From contig JAFRUW010000144.1 of NCBI GenBank assembly GCA_017438675.1, positions 1-8,793 on the forward strand: a stretch of DNA of 8,793 bases. Direction: 5' to 3'. The first letter of the stretch is position 1. The number at the start of each line of letters is the position of its first letter. The stretch is from Oscillospiraceae bacterium (GTDB lineage: Bacteria; Bacillota; Clostridia; Oscillospirales; Oscillospiraceae). Below are positions 1-6,553 of this stretch, piece by piece. A model generated the notes under the pieces. That model had not been told where the DNA came from. It searched no databases and worked only from the letters and a program-made list of their open reading frames with translations. Both the position numbers and the translations under genes were made by a program.

Positions 1-258
1 ACCGGTACCGCCCTTAACGGTGTAAGCAATAGCGTTGCCGTAGAGAGCGATCTTGGTTGCGCAGTCATCAAGAGGAAGAATGCCGTTGTTCTCGAGAAGT
101 GCATAGCCCTGAGTTGCCAGATACATGGACAGATCAGAGTTGGACTGCTCGAGTTCTGTGACCTCGTCTGTTGTATGGGGAGCGGCAAATGCGGTTCCGC
201 AAAGGCCGAGCACCATTACCAGAGAGAGCACAAGAGCTAAGATCTTGCGTGTCTTCAT
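1..258 (-). CDS. Secreted family-3 glycoside hydrolase, N-terminal fragment (runs off left edge)
   Basis: Only the first 86 codons are present; the frame is open to base 1. The product starts with a signal peptide (basic KTRK, a hydrophobic core at about residues 6-20, cleavage near AFA|AP). Residues around 53-86 read LLENNGILPL, then IALYGN and KGGTG, which is the beginning of the alpha/beta sandwich domain that is C-terminal in ordinary GH3 enzymes. Finding it directly after the signal peptide indicates the permuted GH3 order, as in the complete paralogue at 729-4250. By hand, about 61 of 84 aligned residues match that paralogue, including all of the first 26. The start is supported by an AAGGAG ribosome binding site at about 269-274. 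It is probably a beta-glucosidase-like exo-enzyme acting on oligosaccharides outside the cell; substrate and C-terminal domains are not visible here. Confidence 0.85.
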   Translation of the reverse strand, partial: MKTRKILALVLSLVMVLGLCGTAFAAPHTTDEVTELEQSNSDLSMYLATQGYALLENNGILPLDDCATKIALYGNAIAYTVKGGTG

Positions 259-366
259 AATAGAATATCTCCTTTTCATCAAATATGCACACATGTTTCC
301 CTGTGTTTTTTCGCGCATTACTTCTGAATCCCCCTTTCATGTAAATGCCCGAAAACTGCCTTAGTG

Positions 367-382
367 TGCAATTATGCAATTA
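367..382. repeat. Perfect tandem 8-mer TGCAATTA x2
   Basis: TGCAATTA occurs at 367-374 and again at 375-382 with no gap. It lies about 16-31 nt downstream of the start point expected from the promoter at 405-433, where an operator could act. A related TGCAATT lies at 4581-4587 in the araC-type gene's promoter. A role as a regulator-binding site is inference only. Confidence 0.4.
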
Positions 383-404
383 CAGCATATTCTAAGGCGT
401 AACT

Positions 405-433
405 AATATAACATAAAATATGTATGCGGTCAA
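405..433 (-). promoter_or_regulatory. Sigma-A-type promoter for the left GH3 gene
   Basis: On the minus strand TTGACC (433-428) is followed by exactly 17 bases and TATATT (410-405). Both boxes are one or two changes from consensus. Transcription should start near 398, giving a leader of about 140 nt before the ATG at 258. This implies that the left GH3 gene is transcribed independently of the upstream paralogue. Confidence 0.65.
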
Positions 434-627
434 TATCTTTTTGGACTATTTACACATATATTTGTATCATTTTTGCTCTTTTTTCTGTAAAAATTTATTA
501 GTACGATTTCAAAGATTATGCGTACATTTTTGATATTTATACAGTATAAAACCCTCCGGCATCCGGAGCGGGCGGCCGCGCGGCGCATTTTTCCAAACAA
601 ATCGCAGGATTTCTTTTGAAGCAAAGC

Positions 628-662
628 AAAAAAAGCTCCCACCGCTGATTCGCGGTGGGAGC
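628..662 (-). terminator. Intrinsic terminator after the dockerin GH3 gene
   Basis: A perfect 11-bp stem (GCTCCCACCGC at 635-645 pairs with 652-662) with a 6-nt loop is followed on the minus strand by seven T (634-628). It sits about 65 bases past the GH3 stop at 729-731. Confidence 0.9.
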
Positions 663-728
663 CGGGGGATTCGGGTTATTTATTAATGCAAGTTGATGAT
701 TCGGATTGTCGCGGGGATTGATTTCGCT

Positions 729-3700
729 TTACACGGAAGCAACAATGGCTCTTGCGATGAGAACCAGGTCGATGTTGTCGATGGTGCCGTCGTCGTTGTA
801 GTCGGCGGATTCCTTCTGCTTGTCGTTGAACTCTACGAGACCGACAAGGTAACGTGCGATCATGATGAGGTCAGCGTTGTTTACAGCGCCGTCCTGAGTT
901 ACATCGCCCTTTGCGTAGGTGTTGTCCGCGATGATCGCGCCGTCGATGGCTACTGCGTCGATGAGGGTTGCGTTCATGTCGGATACCTCGATGATGGTCA
1001 TATCAACGGGATATACGCCGTCCGGTACCAGGCCGTCGAACTCGTATACGATGGTGAAGAGGTCTCTGTTGACTGCTGCGCCGTCTGCGTTGTAGACAAC
1101 GATTCTGCCGTCAGCGGGATTGTACTCAAACTCGTTGTCGGAGACGATCTCCTTGATGGGCAGTGCGGAGTTTACATACAGTCTTGCGGTGGTGATGTCA
1201 TTGTCGCCGATGTACTTTACGTTGATCTCTGTGCCCTGAACCTCTGCGGTGTCGATGGTGACTGTGTCGGCAACGATGCCTACGGTGTTGTATACGTCGC
1301 TCTTCTCAACGGGTGCGTAGCCCTCTGCAAGAGGAGCGTTTCTGTCAGCGGAGACAGTGGGGATCTCGACTTCCTTGTCAAGGACGTCCTTGTACAGCTT
1401 AACCATATCCTGGCTGATAAGAGCGTTGCCCAGGATGTGGAGAGCGGACTTCTGGAGGTCGCCCAGGCAGATCTTGTTGTGCATGTTCAGCTCGCCGTAC
1501 CATGTGATGGTAGCGTCTTCGCCTATCTTGTCATAACGTGCCTGTCTTGCGGCAATAGCCTCTGTGAGAGCCGGTACCAGATCGTTCTCGGAGGGAGCGT
1601 CGGTGGGTGTTACGTAGGAAACGGAACCGTCGGCCTGTACTACGAAGTTGCCTGCACTCTTGATTGTGCCGTCAGCGTTGAAGGTGGGATCGGCAATGTC
1701 ATAGCTGCCGCGGACGTTTCTGAGCTGGTTGTTGCCGCCGGACATGATCATGTCGCAGCCGCCGTGCATGGAGATGAAGGGAGTGGACTGGCCGCCGCCC
1801 CAGTCAGTCATGACAGCGCCCTTGAAGCCCCACTCGCCGCGGAGTACGTCTTCGTTCAGATCCCAGGAGTCGGATCCGGGCCAGCCGTTGTTCTCGTTGT
1901 AGCAGTTCATCATGCACTGAGGCTGAGCAAGACGTACCGCGATCTCAAACTGCTTCAGGTAGATTTCACGGGCAGCTCTCTCGCTCATTACGTTGTTCAG
2001 AGCGTTTCTGTTGGACTCCTGCTCGTTGCCGAAGAAGTGCTTCAGGGTTACGCCGATGCCGGGATAGCTCTGTACGCCGATGGTGGTGTATGCTGCGGTG
2101 AGACCTGATACCAGCGGATCCTCGGAGTAGTACTCAAAGTTTCTGCCGTTCAGGGGGTTGCGGTGCATATCCATACCGGGGGCAAGCCATGTGGTAACGC
2201 CGTACTCTACCATTTCGGAGCCGACTGCCTTACCGAACATCTCATAAACTGCTGCATCCCAGGACTGGGCGGTGTTGGTGCCTACGGGGAAAGCGGTGCA
2301 GAACTGATAGTAACGCTGACCGTTCTGGGTGTAATTCTGGCTGATACGGATACCTGCGGGGCCGTCAGCGTTGGGCATGGAGGGGATATGTCTGGTCAGG
2401 TAGTACTGGTTTGTTGTCTGACCTGCGCCGCCCTGTACGGAGGATGCCTGTGCACCGATTGTGGGTCCCTCGGGAGGCTGATCCATATTGGATGTGCCGC
2501 CGACCGCGATTCTGGAAAGCTCGTCAGCGGAGAGACATGCTACGAACTGCTCAAGAGTGATCTTGCCGTCGAATACGTCTGTCAGCTTTGCGTTCTCCTT
2601 GGTGATGCCCTCGGGCAGAGGATCAACGACCTCTACTACCTCAGCGTAGGTGGTGGAGGAGTAGCCGTTGAAGCGGTTGCCGGAGCCGGAGGGATTGGAA
2701 GCGTTGTTGATGATACCTGCAACTGTCTTTGTTGTAATGGTGATGGAATCTCTTGCGGTGTATTCCTCTGCATCCTCTGCGAAGAGGTATGTGGTGATGG
2801 TTTCATCATCATTTGTGGTTGCCTTGTAGTCAACTGTGGGGATGTCTGCTGCTGCCAGCTCGATCTTGACTGCGTCCGCAAGCTCTGCAGCGTCATTGTT
2901 TGCGATGGGAGTTGCGCCTGCCTTGCTGATCTCGTTCAGGACAGCGTTCTCTTCCTTAACGATCTGGTTGTACATTGTCTCTGTAACAGCCAGCTCATCG
3001 AGAGTGATGACTGCGACAGCCTTTGTGTTTCTGGAGCAGTTGCCGACTCTGATGATGTAGTCGCCTGCATCCATGATGTAAGCGGCTCTTGCTTCGCTGT
3101 AGGAGCTCATGTCTGCTGTAGCGAAGGAGATGGTGAGGAACTGGGTCTTGCCGGGAGCAAGCTCATCGGTCTTTGCGTATGCTGCCAGCTCCTGATAGGG
3201 CTTGTCAAGCTCGCCGTCGGGAGCGGAGAAGTATACCTGTACAACTTCCTTGCCGGAGTATGTGTCGCCCTTGTTGGTGACTGCTGCCTTAACGGTGACT
3301 TCCTCTGCGTCTGCTGTTACGTCAACAACGTCGATCTGGAAATCGGTGTAGGAAAGGCCGAAGCCGAAGGGATACTTTACTTCCTTGCCGAAGGTGTCAA
3401 AGTAGCGGTAGCCCATGTAGATGCCTTCGGTGTAGTACTCGGTGTTGGTGTTGCGGTCATTGTTTGCAAAACCTGCGCTGGTGGGATAATCGCTGTAGTT
3501 GATTGCCCATGTGTCGGTGAGCTTACCGGAGGGGGTAACATCGCCGTTCAGCACCTTCACAAGCGCCTCGCCGCCGCGCTGGCCGCCGTTGCCCATGAAT
3601 ACGACTGCGTCGATGTCATAGTCTGCCTGCCAGCCGGTGTCCATAACCATGGTGTTGTAAACAACGATGACATTCTCGAAAGCTTCAGCGATCTTCTCAA

Positions 3701-4250
3701 TGTTTGCAAGCTCAACTGCCTTGAGAGTGTACTGACCGTCGCCGGAATTGAGCTCACGGTCGGAGAACTCACCGGCGTTACGTGCGATAGCGTAGATGGC
3801 TGTGTCGGTGTTTGCGACAGCCTCTGCCAGCTCGTCGTCGGTGATTGCAAGGTCGCTCTTGGGAGCCGCGCCCATGCAGCCCTGGGGCTGGGGCTGAGCT
3901 GCCATTCTTGCGAACCATGTGGGGTTTGCGATCTCATAACCTGCGGCTACGAAAGCGTCGCCGATGTTGTCATGAGCTCTCTGGTTGACGTCGCCGGAGC
4001 CGGTGCCGCCCTTGATGGTGCACTCTGCCGCGCTGCCGAAGAGGGCGACTGCGCCTTCCTTTGCGATGGGGAGCACGCCGTTGTTCTCAAGGAGAACGTA
4101 GGTCTGTTCAGCGATGTACTCAGCGGTGTCGGAGTTCTGCTGCTCAAGCTCTGTTACCTCATTGGTGGTGTGTGCCGCGAAAGCTGTGCCGCACAGACCC
4201 AGAACCATGACGAGAGAGAGCACGAGAGCTAAGATCTTACGTGTCTTCAT
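729..4250 (-). CDS. Secreted permuted GH3 glycoside hydrolase (beta-glucosidase-like) with cohesin-like domain and C-terminal dockerin
   Basis: This 1173-aa exported enzyme probably removes terminal beta-linked sugars from plant oligosaccharides. Domains in order: signal peptide (1-26, AFA|AH); GH3 C-type alpha/beta domain (about 50-250) with LLENNGVLP, KGGTGSG and GEFSDR, whose E161 is the likely acid/base; fibronectin-III-like domain (about 330-405, GKEVVQVYF); linker; GH3 N-type TIM barrel (about 555-840) with NADGPAG, GRNFEYYSEDP, KHFFGNEQESNRN and MTDW, whose D816 is the expected nucleophile; cohesin-like beta domain (about 985-1108); dockerin (1113-1173). The dockerin has two calcium loops, with Asp/Asn at 1116, 1120, 1124, 1127 and at 1150, 1152, 1154, 1158, 1161. 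Permuted GH3 order is known from Ruminococcus albus and Butyrivibrio fibrisolvens. The start has an AAAGGA site at 4259-4264. The gene is divergent from an AraC-type regulator and has its own promoter and terminator. Family assignment is firm; substrate and the cohesin-like label are inference. Confidence 0.92.
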   Translation of the reverse strand: MKTRKILALVLSLVMVLGLCGTAFAAHTTNEVTELEQQNSDTAEYIAEQTYVLLENNGVLPIAKEGAVALFGSAAECTIKGGTGSGDVNQRAHDNIGDAFVAAGYEIANPTWFARMAAQPQPQGCMGAAPKSDLAITDDELAEAVANTDTAIYAIARNAGEFSDRELNSGDGQYTLKAVELANIEKIAEAFENVIVVYNTMVMDTGWQADYDIDAVVFMGNGGQRGGEALVKVLNGDVTPSGKLTDTWAINYSDYPTSAGFANNDRNTNTEYYTEGIYMGYRYFDTFGKEVKYPFGFGLSYTDFQIDVVDVTADAEEVTVKAAVTNKGDTYSGKEVVQVYFSAPDGELDKPYQELAAYAKTDELAPGKTQFLTISFATADMSSYSEARAAYIMDAGDYIIRVGNCSRNTKAVAVITLDELAVTETMYNQIVKEENAVLNEISKAGATPIANNDAAELADAVKIELAAADIPTVDYKATTNDDETITTYLFAEDAEEYTARDSITITTKTVAGIINNASNPSGSGNRFNGYSSTTYAEVVEVVDPLPEGITKENAKLTDVFDGKITLEQFVACLSADELSRIAVGGTSNMDQPPEGPTIGAQASSVQGGAGQTTNQYYLTRHIPSMPNADGPAGIRISQNYTQNGQRYYQFCTAFPVGTNTAQSWDAAVYEMFGKAVGSEMVEYGVTTWLAPGMDMHRNPLNGRNFEYYSEDPLVSGLTAAYTTIGVQSYPGIGVTLKHFFGNEQESNRNALNNVMSERAAREIYLKQFEIAVRLAQPQCMMNCYNENNGWPGSDSWDLNEDVLRGEWGFKGAVMTDWGGGQSTPFISMHGGCDMIMSGGNNQLRNVRGSYDIADPTFNADGTIKSAGNFVVQADGSVSYVTPTDAPSENDLVPALTEAIAARQARYDKIGEDATITWYGELNMHNKICLGDLQKSALHILGNALISQDMVKLYKDVLDKEVEIPTVSADRNAPLAEGYAPVEKSDVYNTVGIVADTVTIDTAEVQGTEINVKYIGDNDITTARLYVNSALPIKEIVSDNEFEYNPADGRIVVYNADGAAVNRDLFTIVYEFDGLVPDGVYPVDMTIIEVSDMNATLIDAVAIDGAIIADNTYAKGDVTQDGAVNNADLIMIARYLVGLVEFNDKQKESADYNDDGTIDNIDLVLIARAIVASV

Positions 4251-4346
4251 GATTGTTGTCCTTTCTTAAATATTGTTTTACTGCAGCTGCCTATATTTAA
4301 ACAATGCAATCGGGACAGACCTCAGTGATCTGCGCCCCGCACTGAT

Positions 4347-4361
4347 TAAATACTGTATTTA
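4347..4361. promoter_or_regulatory. Palindrome in the GH3 leader, possible operator
   Basis: TAAATAC, one central T, then GTATTTA form a perfect 7-bp inverted repeat. It lies about 65-80 nt downstream of the predicted GH3 start point. A second inverted repeat (6-bp arms, 4322-4345) is directly adjacent. It could be a protein site or an RNA hairpin. On the plus strand a T-run follows, but the stem is almost all A/T and no plus-strand gene precedes it, so a terminator is unlikely. Confidence 0.35.
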
Positions 4362-4431
4362 TTGTTGTTTTTTTCTGATCCACCCCCATTTTATGCCTAT
4401 TTTATTTGTGCACTATTTGAAAATATATCTT

Positions 4432-4460
4432 ATTATAGCTTTTGTCAGATCGATTGTAAA
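4432..4460 (-). promoter_or_regulatory. Sigma-A-type promoter for the dockerin GH3 gene
   Basis: On the minus strand TTTACA (4460-4455) is separated by exactly 17 bases from a perfect TATAAT (4437-4432). The start point should be near 4425, giving a leader of about 175 nt to the ATG at 4250. Confidence 0.7.
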
Positions 4461-4579
4461 GCCAATTTCATGCTATAAAATATCAATATTGTCTTTTTCT
4501 TCCATCGGTCACCTGTTTCCCGCAGTCTGTGCAGCCGTATAATGAACCAAAAATAACGAATAAAAATTAAATATTTTAC

Positions 4580-4608
4580 TTGCAATTGCCGGCGATTCAT
4601 ATTAAAAT
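4580..4608 (+). promoter_or_regulatory. Probable promoter of the AraC-type gene
   Basis: TTGCAA (4580-4585), 17 bases, then TAAAAT (4603-4608) form a reasonable promoter about 40 bases ahead of the ATG at 4649. The -35 box overlaps a TGCAATT word that is also found, doubled, in front of the left GH3 gene (367-382). Confidence 0.5.
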
Positions 4609-4648
4609 TGTGCTAGTAAACAAATGCGAAAGTGGTAGGTGAAAAACA

Positions 4649-5539
4649 ATGGACAAAAAGCTTACACTGCTGCCCGACCTGTCCGGTCACTACAGTTACG
4701 GTGATGCGGAGCTCAACGGTTTTCCTGTTTTTACAAACAACCCCGATATGGACGTTTACAAATCATTTGCCTCCCAGTATCATTGGCATCCTGATCTTGG
4801 ATTCTGTTTCGTTCGCTACGGATCAACCGATTTTTTTGTAAACGGAAACACAGTCACCGTCGGTGAAGGGGAGTGTCTGTTTGTCAACAGCCGCAGACTT
4901 CATTGCTGTCTGTCACCGGAGATCGCTCCCAATCAGCATATCGCCGCCCGTATAAAACCGACTCTCTTTCCGGCGGAGGCGTCTGTTGTCATTAATTACC
5001 TTAACCGCAAATTCGGCTTCGGAAATGTGGATTATATTCATATGGATAACTCGAAGCCCTGGCACAAAGAAGCGATCGACCACGTGCTTAAGCTTCACGA
5101 TCTGATGCAGAGCGTAAAGTCCGATCCCCTGCCCGTCATTTCCGAAGCGATCAACCTTGTCAGCATCATCTGCAATCATATAGAGGAGGCAGCTGAGGAC
5201 GATAGCGAGAACGAGGATCAGATACTGTTCCTTGAAATGACCCGATTTGTCCAGGAGAACTATTCCAAGAAGTTCCATATCGTCGATATCGCAAACTCCG
5301 TTCACGTATCCCGGGCGAAGACCTATCATCTGTTTGAGCGGTTTGCCCATATGTCCCCCAATACTTATCTTACAAATTACAGGCTCGCGAAAAGCGTCGA
5401 TTACCTCCGAAGCACAAATCTGTCCATTCTTGAAATAGCCTCTCTCTGCGGTTTCCAGTCAGCCAGCTATTTTACAAGCGTATTCCGCAGCGAAAAGGGC
5501 ATGACCCCCAGAGAGTACCGCAACAAGCAGAACAAATAA
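4649..5539 (+). CDS. AraC/XylS-family transcriptional regulator, probably sugar-responsive
   Basis: This 296-aa cytoplasmic DNA-binding protein has the usual AraC layout. The N-terminal cupin-like sensor covers about residues 40-90; HWHPD (45-49), the run FFVNGNTVTVGEGE and HCC (85-87) match the small-ligand beta-barrel of this class. A helical linker with an acidic segment (EEAAEDDSENED, about 179-190) follows. The C-terminal double helix-turn-helix has its first helices at about 210-231 (IVDIANSVHVSRAKTYHLF) and second at about 260-281 (ILEIASLCGFQSASYFTSVF), closing with the family signature GMTPREYR. An AGGTGA site at 4637-4642 supports the start. It is transcribed divergently from the dockerin GH3 gene, so it is a plausible local activator or repressor of the two glycosidases. 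The target and the inducer are inference; family membership is clear. Confidence 0.93.
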   Translation: MDKKLTLLPDLSGHYSYGDAELNGFPVFTNNPDMDVYKSFASQYHWHPDLGFCFVRYGSTDFFVNGNTVTVGEGECLFVNSRRLHCCLSPEIAPNQHIAARIKPTLFPAEASVVINYLNRKFGFGNVDYIHMDNSKPWHKEAIDHVLKLHDLMQSVKSDPLPVISEAINLVSIICNHIEEAAEDDSENEDQILFLEMTRFVQENYSKKFHIVDIANSVHVSRAKTYHLFERFAHMSPNTYLTNYRLAKSVDYLRSTNLSILEIASLCGFQSASYFTSVFRSEKGMTPREYRNKQNK

Positions 5540-5574
5540 AAAAACAGCCGCACCCGGTATTCCGGATGCGGCTG
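5538..5574 (-). terminator. Intrinsic terminator for the rbfA-ribF operon, abutting the AraC-gene stop
   Basis: CAGCCGCA-C-CCGG at 5545-5557 pairs with CCGG-A-TGCGGCTG at 5562-5574 (one C/A mismatch, 4-nt loop). On the minus strand the hairpin is followed by seven T (5544-5538). No T tract follows on the plus strand, so it terminates minus transcripts. Its tract overlaps the TAA of the convergent regulator gene. Confidence 0.8.
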
Positions 5575-5602
5575 AGCCGTGATGCGTCGTGATCAAATAT
5601 CA

Positions 5603-5650
5603 AAAGGGACTGCAGCAATTTCGTATTTCGCTGCGGCCCCTTTCTGTTTT
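5603..5650 (+). terminator. Second hairpin between convergent genes; terminator for the AraC-type gene, possibly bidirectional
   Basis: AAAGGGACTGCAGC (5603-5616) pairs with GCTGCGGCCCCTTT (5630-5643), with one mismatch and one wobble across 14 positions and a 13-nt loop. On the plus strand T-rich CTGTTTTCT follows. On the minus strand a shorter TTTT follows, so it may also stop transcripts leaving ribF. Confidence 0.65.
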
Positions 5651-6553
5651 CTATTTGTTGAAAAATGTCCTGGTGGCGAGGATGTCCTGATGGACCTGCT
5701 CCTTCAGCTCCTCCGGCCCGTCGAATTTTTTCTCGGGACGGATGTAGTTATACAGCTCAAGCCTCACCCGCTGGCCGTACAGGTCGCCGGAATAGTCCAG
5801 AAGATGGCTCTCCACCGTCAGATCGTCGTCATCCGCCGAAACGGTGGGACGGATGCCGATATTCGTGACCGCCATCCGTGACTCCCCGCTTTCGAGATAT
5901 GCGATGGAGGAGTACACTCCCCTTTTCGGCACCACCACACCGGCCGGGATGCGCATGTTCACCGTGGGGATGCCCATCTTTCTGCCGAAGCGGTAGCCGT
6001 ATCTGACTACGTCGGTAAGGGTGTGGGGATGGCCCAGAAACTTGTTGGCCTCCTGAATCTCCCCCGCCTGAAGCAGCTCCCTTATGCAGCTGGAGCTGAT
6101 CTTCACGCCGTCGAAGGTCACTTTATCTATTATCCTGCAGCCGATACCCATCTCACGGCACTTTTCGCTGAGCTTTTCGGCGTCGCCCGCTCCGTTGTGG
6201 CCGAAGCGGAAATCGAAGCCCGCCACAAGGCACCGGGCGTTAAAGTCCTCATACAGCCACAGGATGAACCTGTCCCACTCCATTTTCATAAGGGTCTTGT
6301 CAAAATGGAGGAACACCACGTCCTCGATGCCCGTGACCCGGCGAATGAGCCGCTCCCTGTCGTAAGGGGTGTTAATGAGCTGTACCGTCTCCCCCCGGAC
6401 AGTGTGTTCCGGGTGAGTGTCGAAGGAAAGCACCGTAGGCTGAAGCCCGCTCATTATCCCGTATTCTCTTGTGTATTCAAGAAGCGCCTGGTGCCCCCGA
6501 TGTACGCCATCGAAAAAGCCCAGTGCGATGACCCGGTTTTTTGACCAATCCAT
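5651..6553 (-). CDS. ribF: Bifunctional riboflavin kinase / FMN adenylyltransferase (FAD synthetase)
   Basis: This 300-aa cytosolic enzyme phosphorylates riboflavin to FMN and adenylates FMN to FAD. The N-terminal nucleotidyltransferase half shows GFFDGVHRGHQ (12-22), GFDFRFGHNGAGD (112-124) and ISSSCIREL (152-160, the family's ISSxxIR motif). The C-terminal kinase half shows GYRFGRKMGIPTVNM (186-200), GVYSS (212-216), NIGIRPTV (231-238) and VESHLLD (247-253) with the conserved Glu 248. PTVN stands where PTAN is usual, a conservative change. Length is normal for the family. The start codon overlaps the truB stop by one base (TGATG), and GAGG lies about seven bases upstream within truB. It is the last gene of the operon, followed by the terminators at 5538-5650. 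Confidence 0.96.
   Translation of the reverse strand: MDWSKNRVIALGFFDGVHRGHQALLEYTREYGIMSGLQPTVLSFDTHPEHTVRGETVQLINTPYDRERLIRRVTGIEDVVFLHFDKTLMKMEWDRFILWLYEDFNARCLVAGFDFRFGHNGAGDAEKLSEKCREMGIGCRIIDKVTFDGVKISSSCIRELLQAGEIQEANKFLGHPHTLTDVVRYGYRFGRKMGIPTVNMRIPAGVVVPKRGVYSSIAYLESGESRMAVTNIGIRPTVSADDDDLTVESHLLDYSGDLYGQRVRLELYNYIRPEKKFDGPEELKEQVHQDILATRTFFNK

Larger units (their letters stand above)
259..727. other. Intergenic region between the two GH3 genes
   Basis: This gap of roughly 470 bases carries no convincing gene. Reading along the minus strand it holds the terminator of the upstream GH3 gene (628-662), an AT-rich stretch (about 380-540), a good promoter (405-433), a tandem 8-mer (367-382) and a leader of about 140 nt before the next GH3 start. 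Short open frames here (for example minus 430-642) overlap the terminator and resemble nothing I recognise. Confidence 0.7.
4251..4648. other. Divergent intergenic regulatory region, GH3 gene / AraC-type gene
   Basis: These 398 bases are AT-rich and contain no convincing gene; a plus-strand frame at 4273-4542 resembles nothing known. They hold a minus promoter (4432-4460), a plus promoter (4580-4608), a GH3 leader of about 175 nt and several inverted repeats: TAAATAC-T-GTATTTA (4347-4361), TCAGTG/CACTGA (4322-4327 and 4340-4345), ATTGTTTTA/TTAAACAAT (4272-4280 and 4297-4305, one mismatch) and CAATATTG (4484-4491). Confidence 0.7.

Noticed and set aside
430..642. Minus-strand frame of 70 codons in the gap between the GH3 genes
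   Set aside because: It begins inside the terminator and runs through AT-rich promoter sequence; composition is not protein-like and no family is recognisable.
4190..4205. Possible lipobox around Cys20 of the GH3 signal peptide
   Set aside because: The residue before Cys is Leu (LGLC), not Gly, Ala or Ser, and a good type I site (AFA|A) follows, so secretion and not lipid anchoring is expected.
693..4232. Two long plus-strand frames (693-2108 and 2163-4232) opposite the GH3 gene
   Set aside because: They mirror the GH3 gene, whose codons avoid TTA, CTA and TCA and so leave few antisense stops. Their translations are rich in Cys, Val and Gly with no recognisable domain, and no ribosome binding site or promoter was seen.
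330..4390. G5-run word shared by the two GH3 leaders (near 320-334 and 4375-4388)
   Set aside because: The match is short, needs a gap, and sits at different distances from the start sites; it is too weak to list as a shared element.
4273..4542. Plus-strand frame of 89 codons in the divergent region
   Set aside because: It overlaps the GH3 leader and promoter, lacks a ribosome binding site, and reads like translated AT-rich DNA despite its hydrophobic look.
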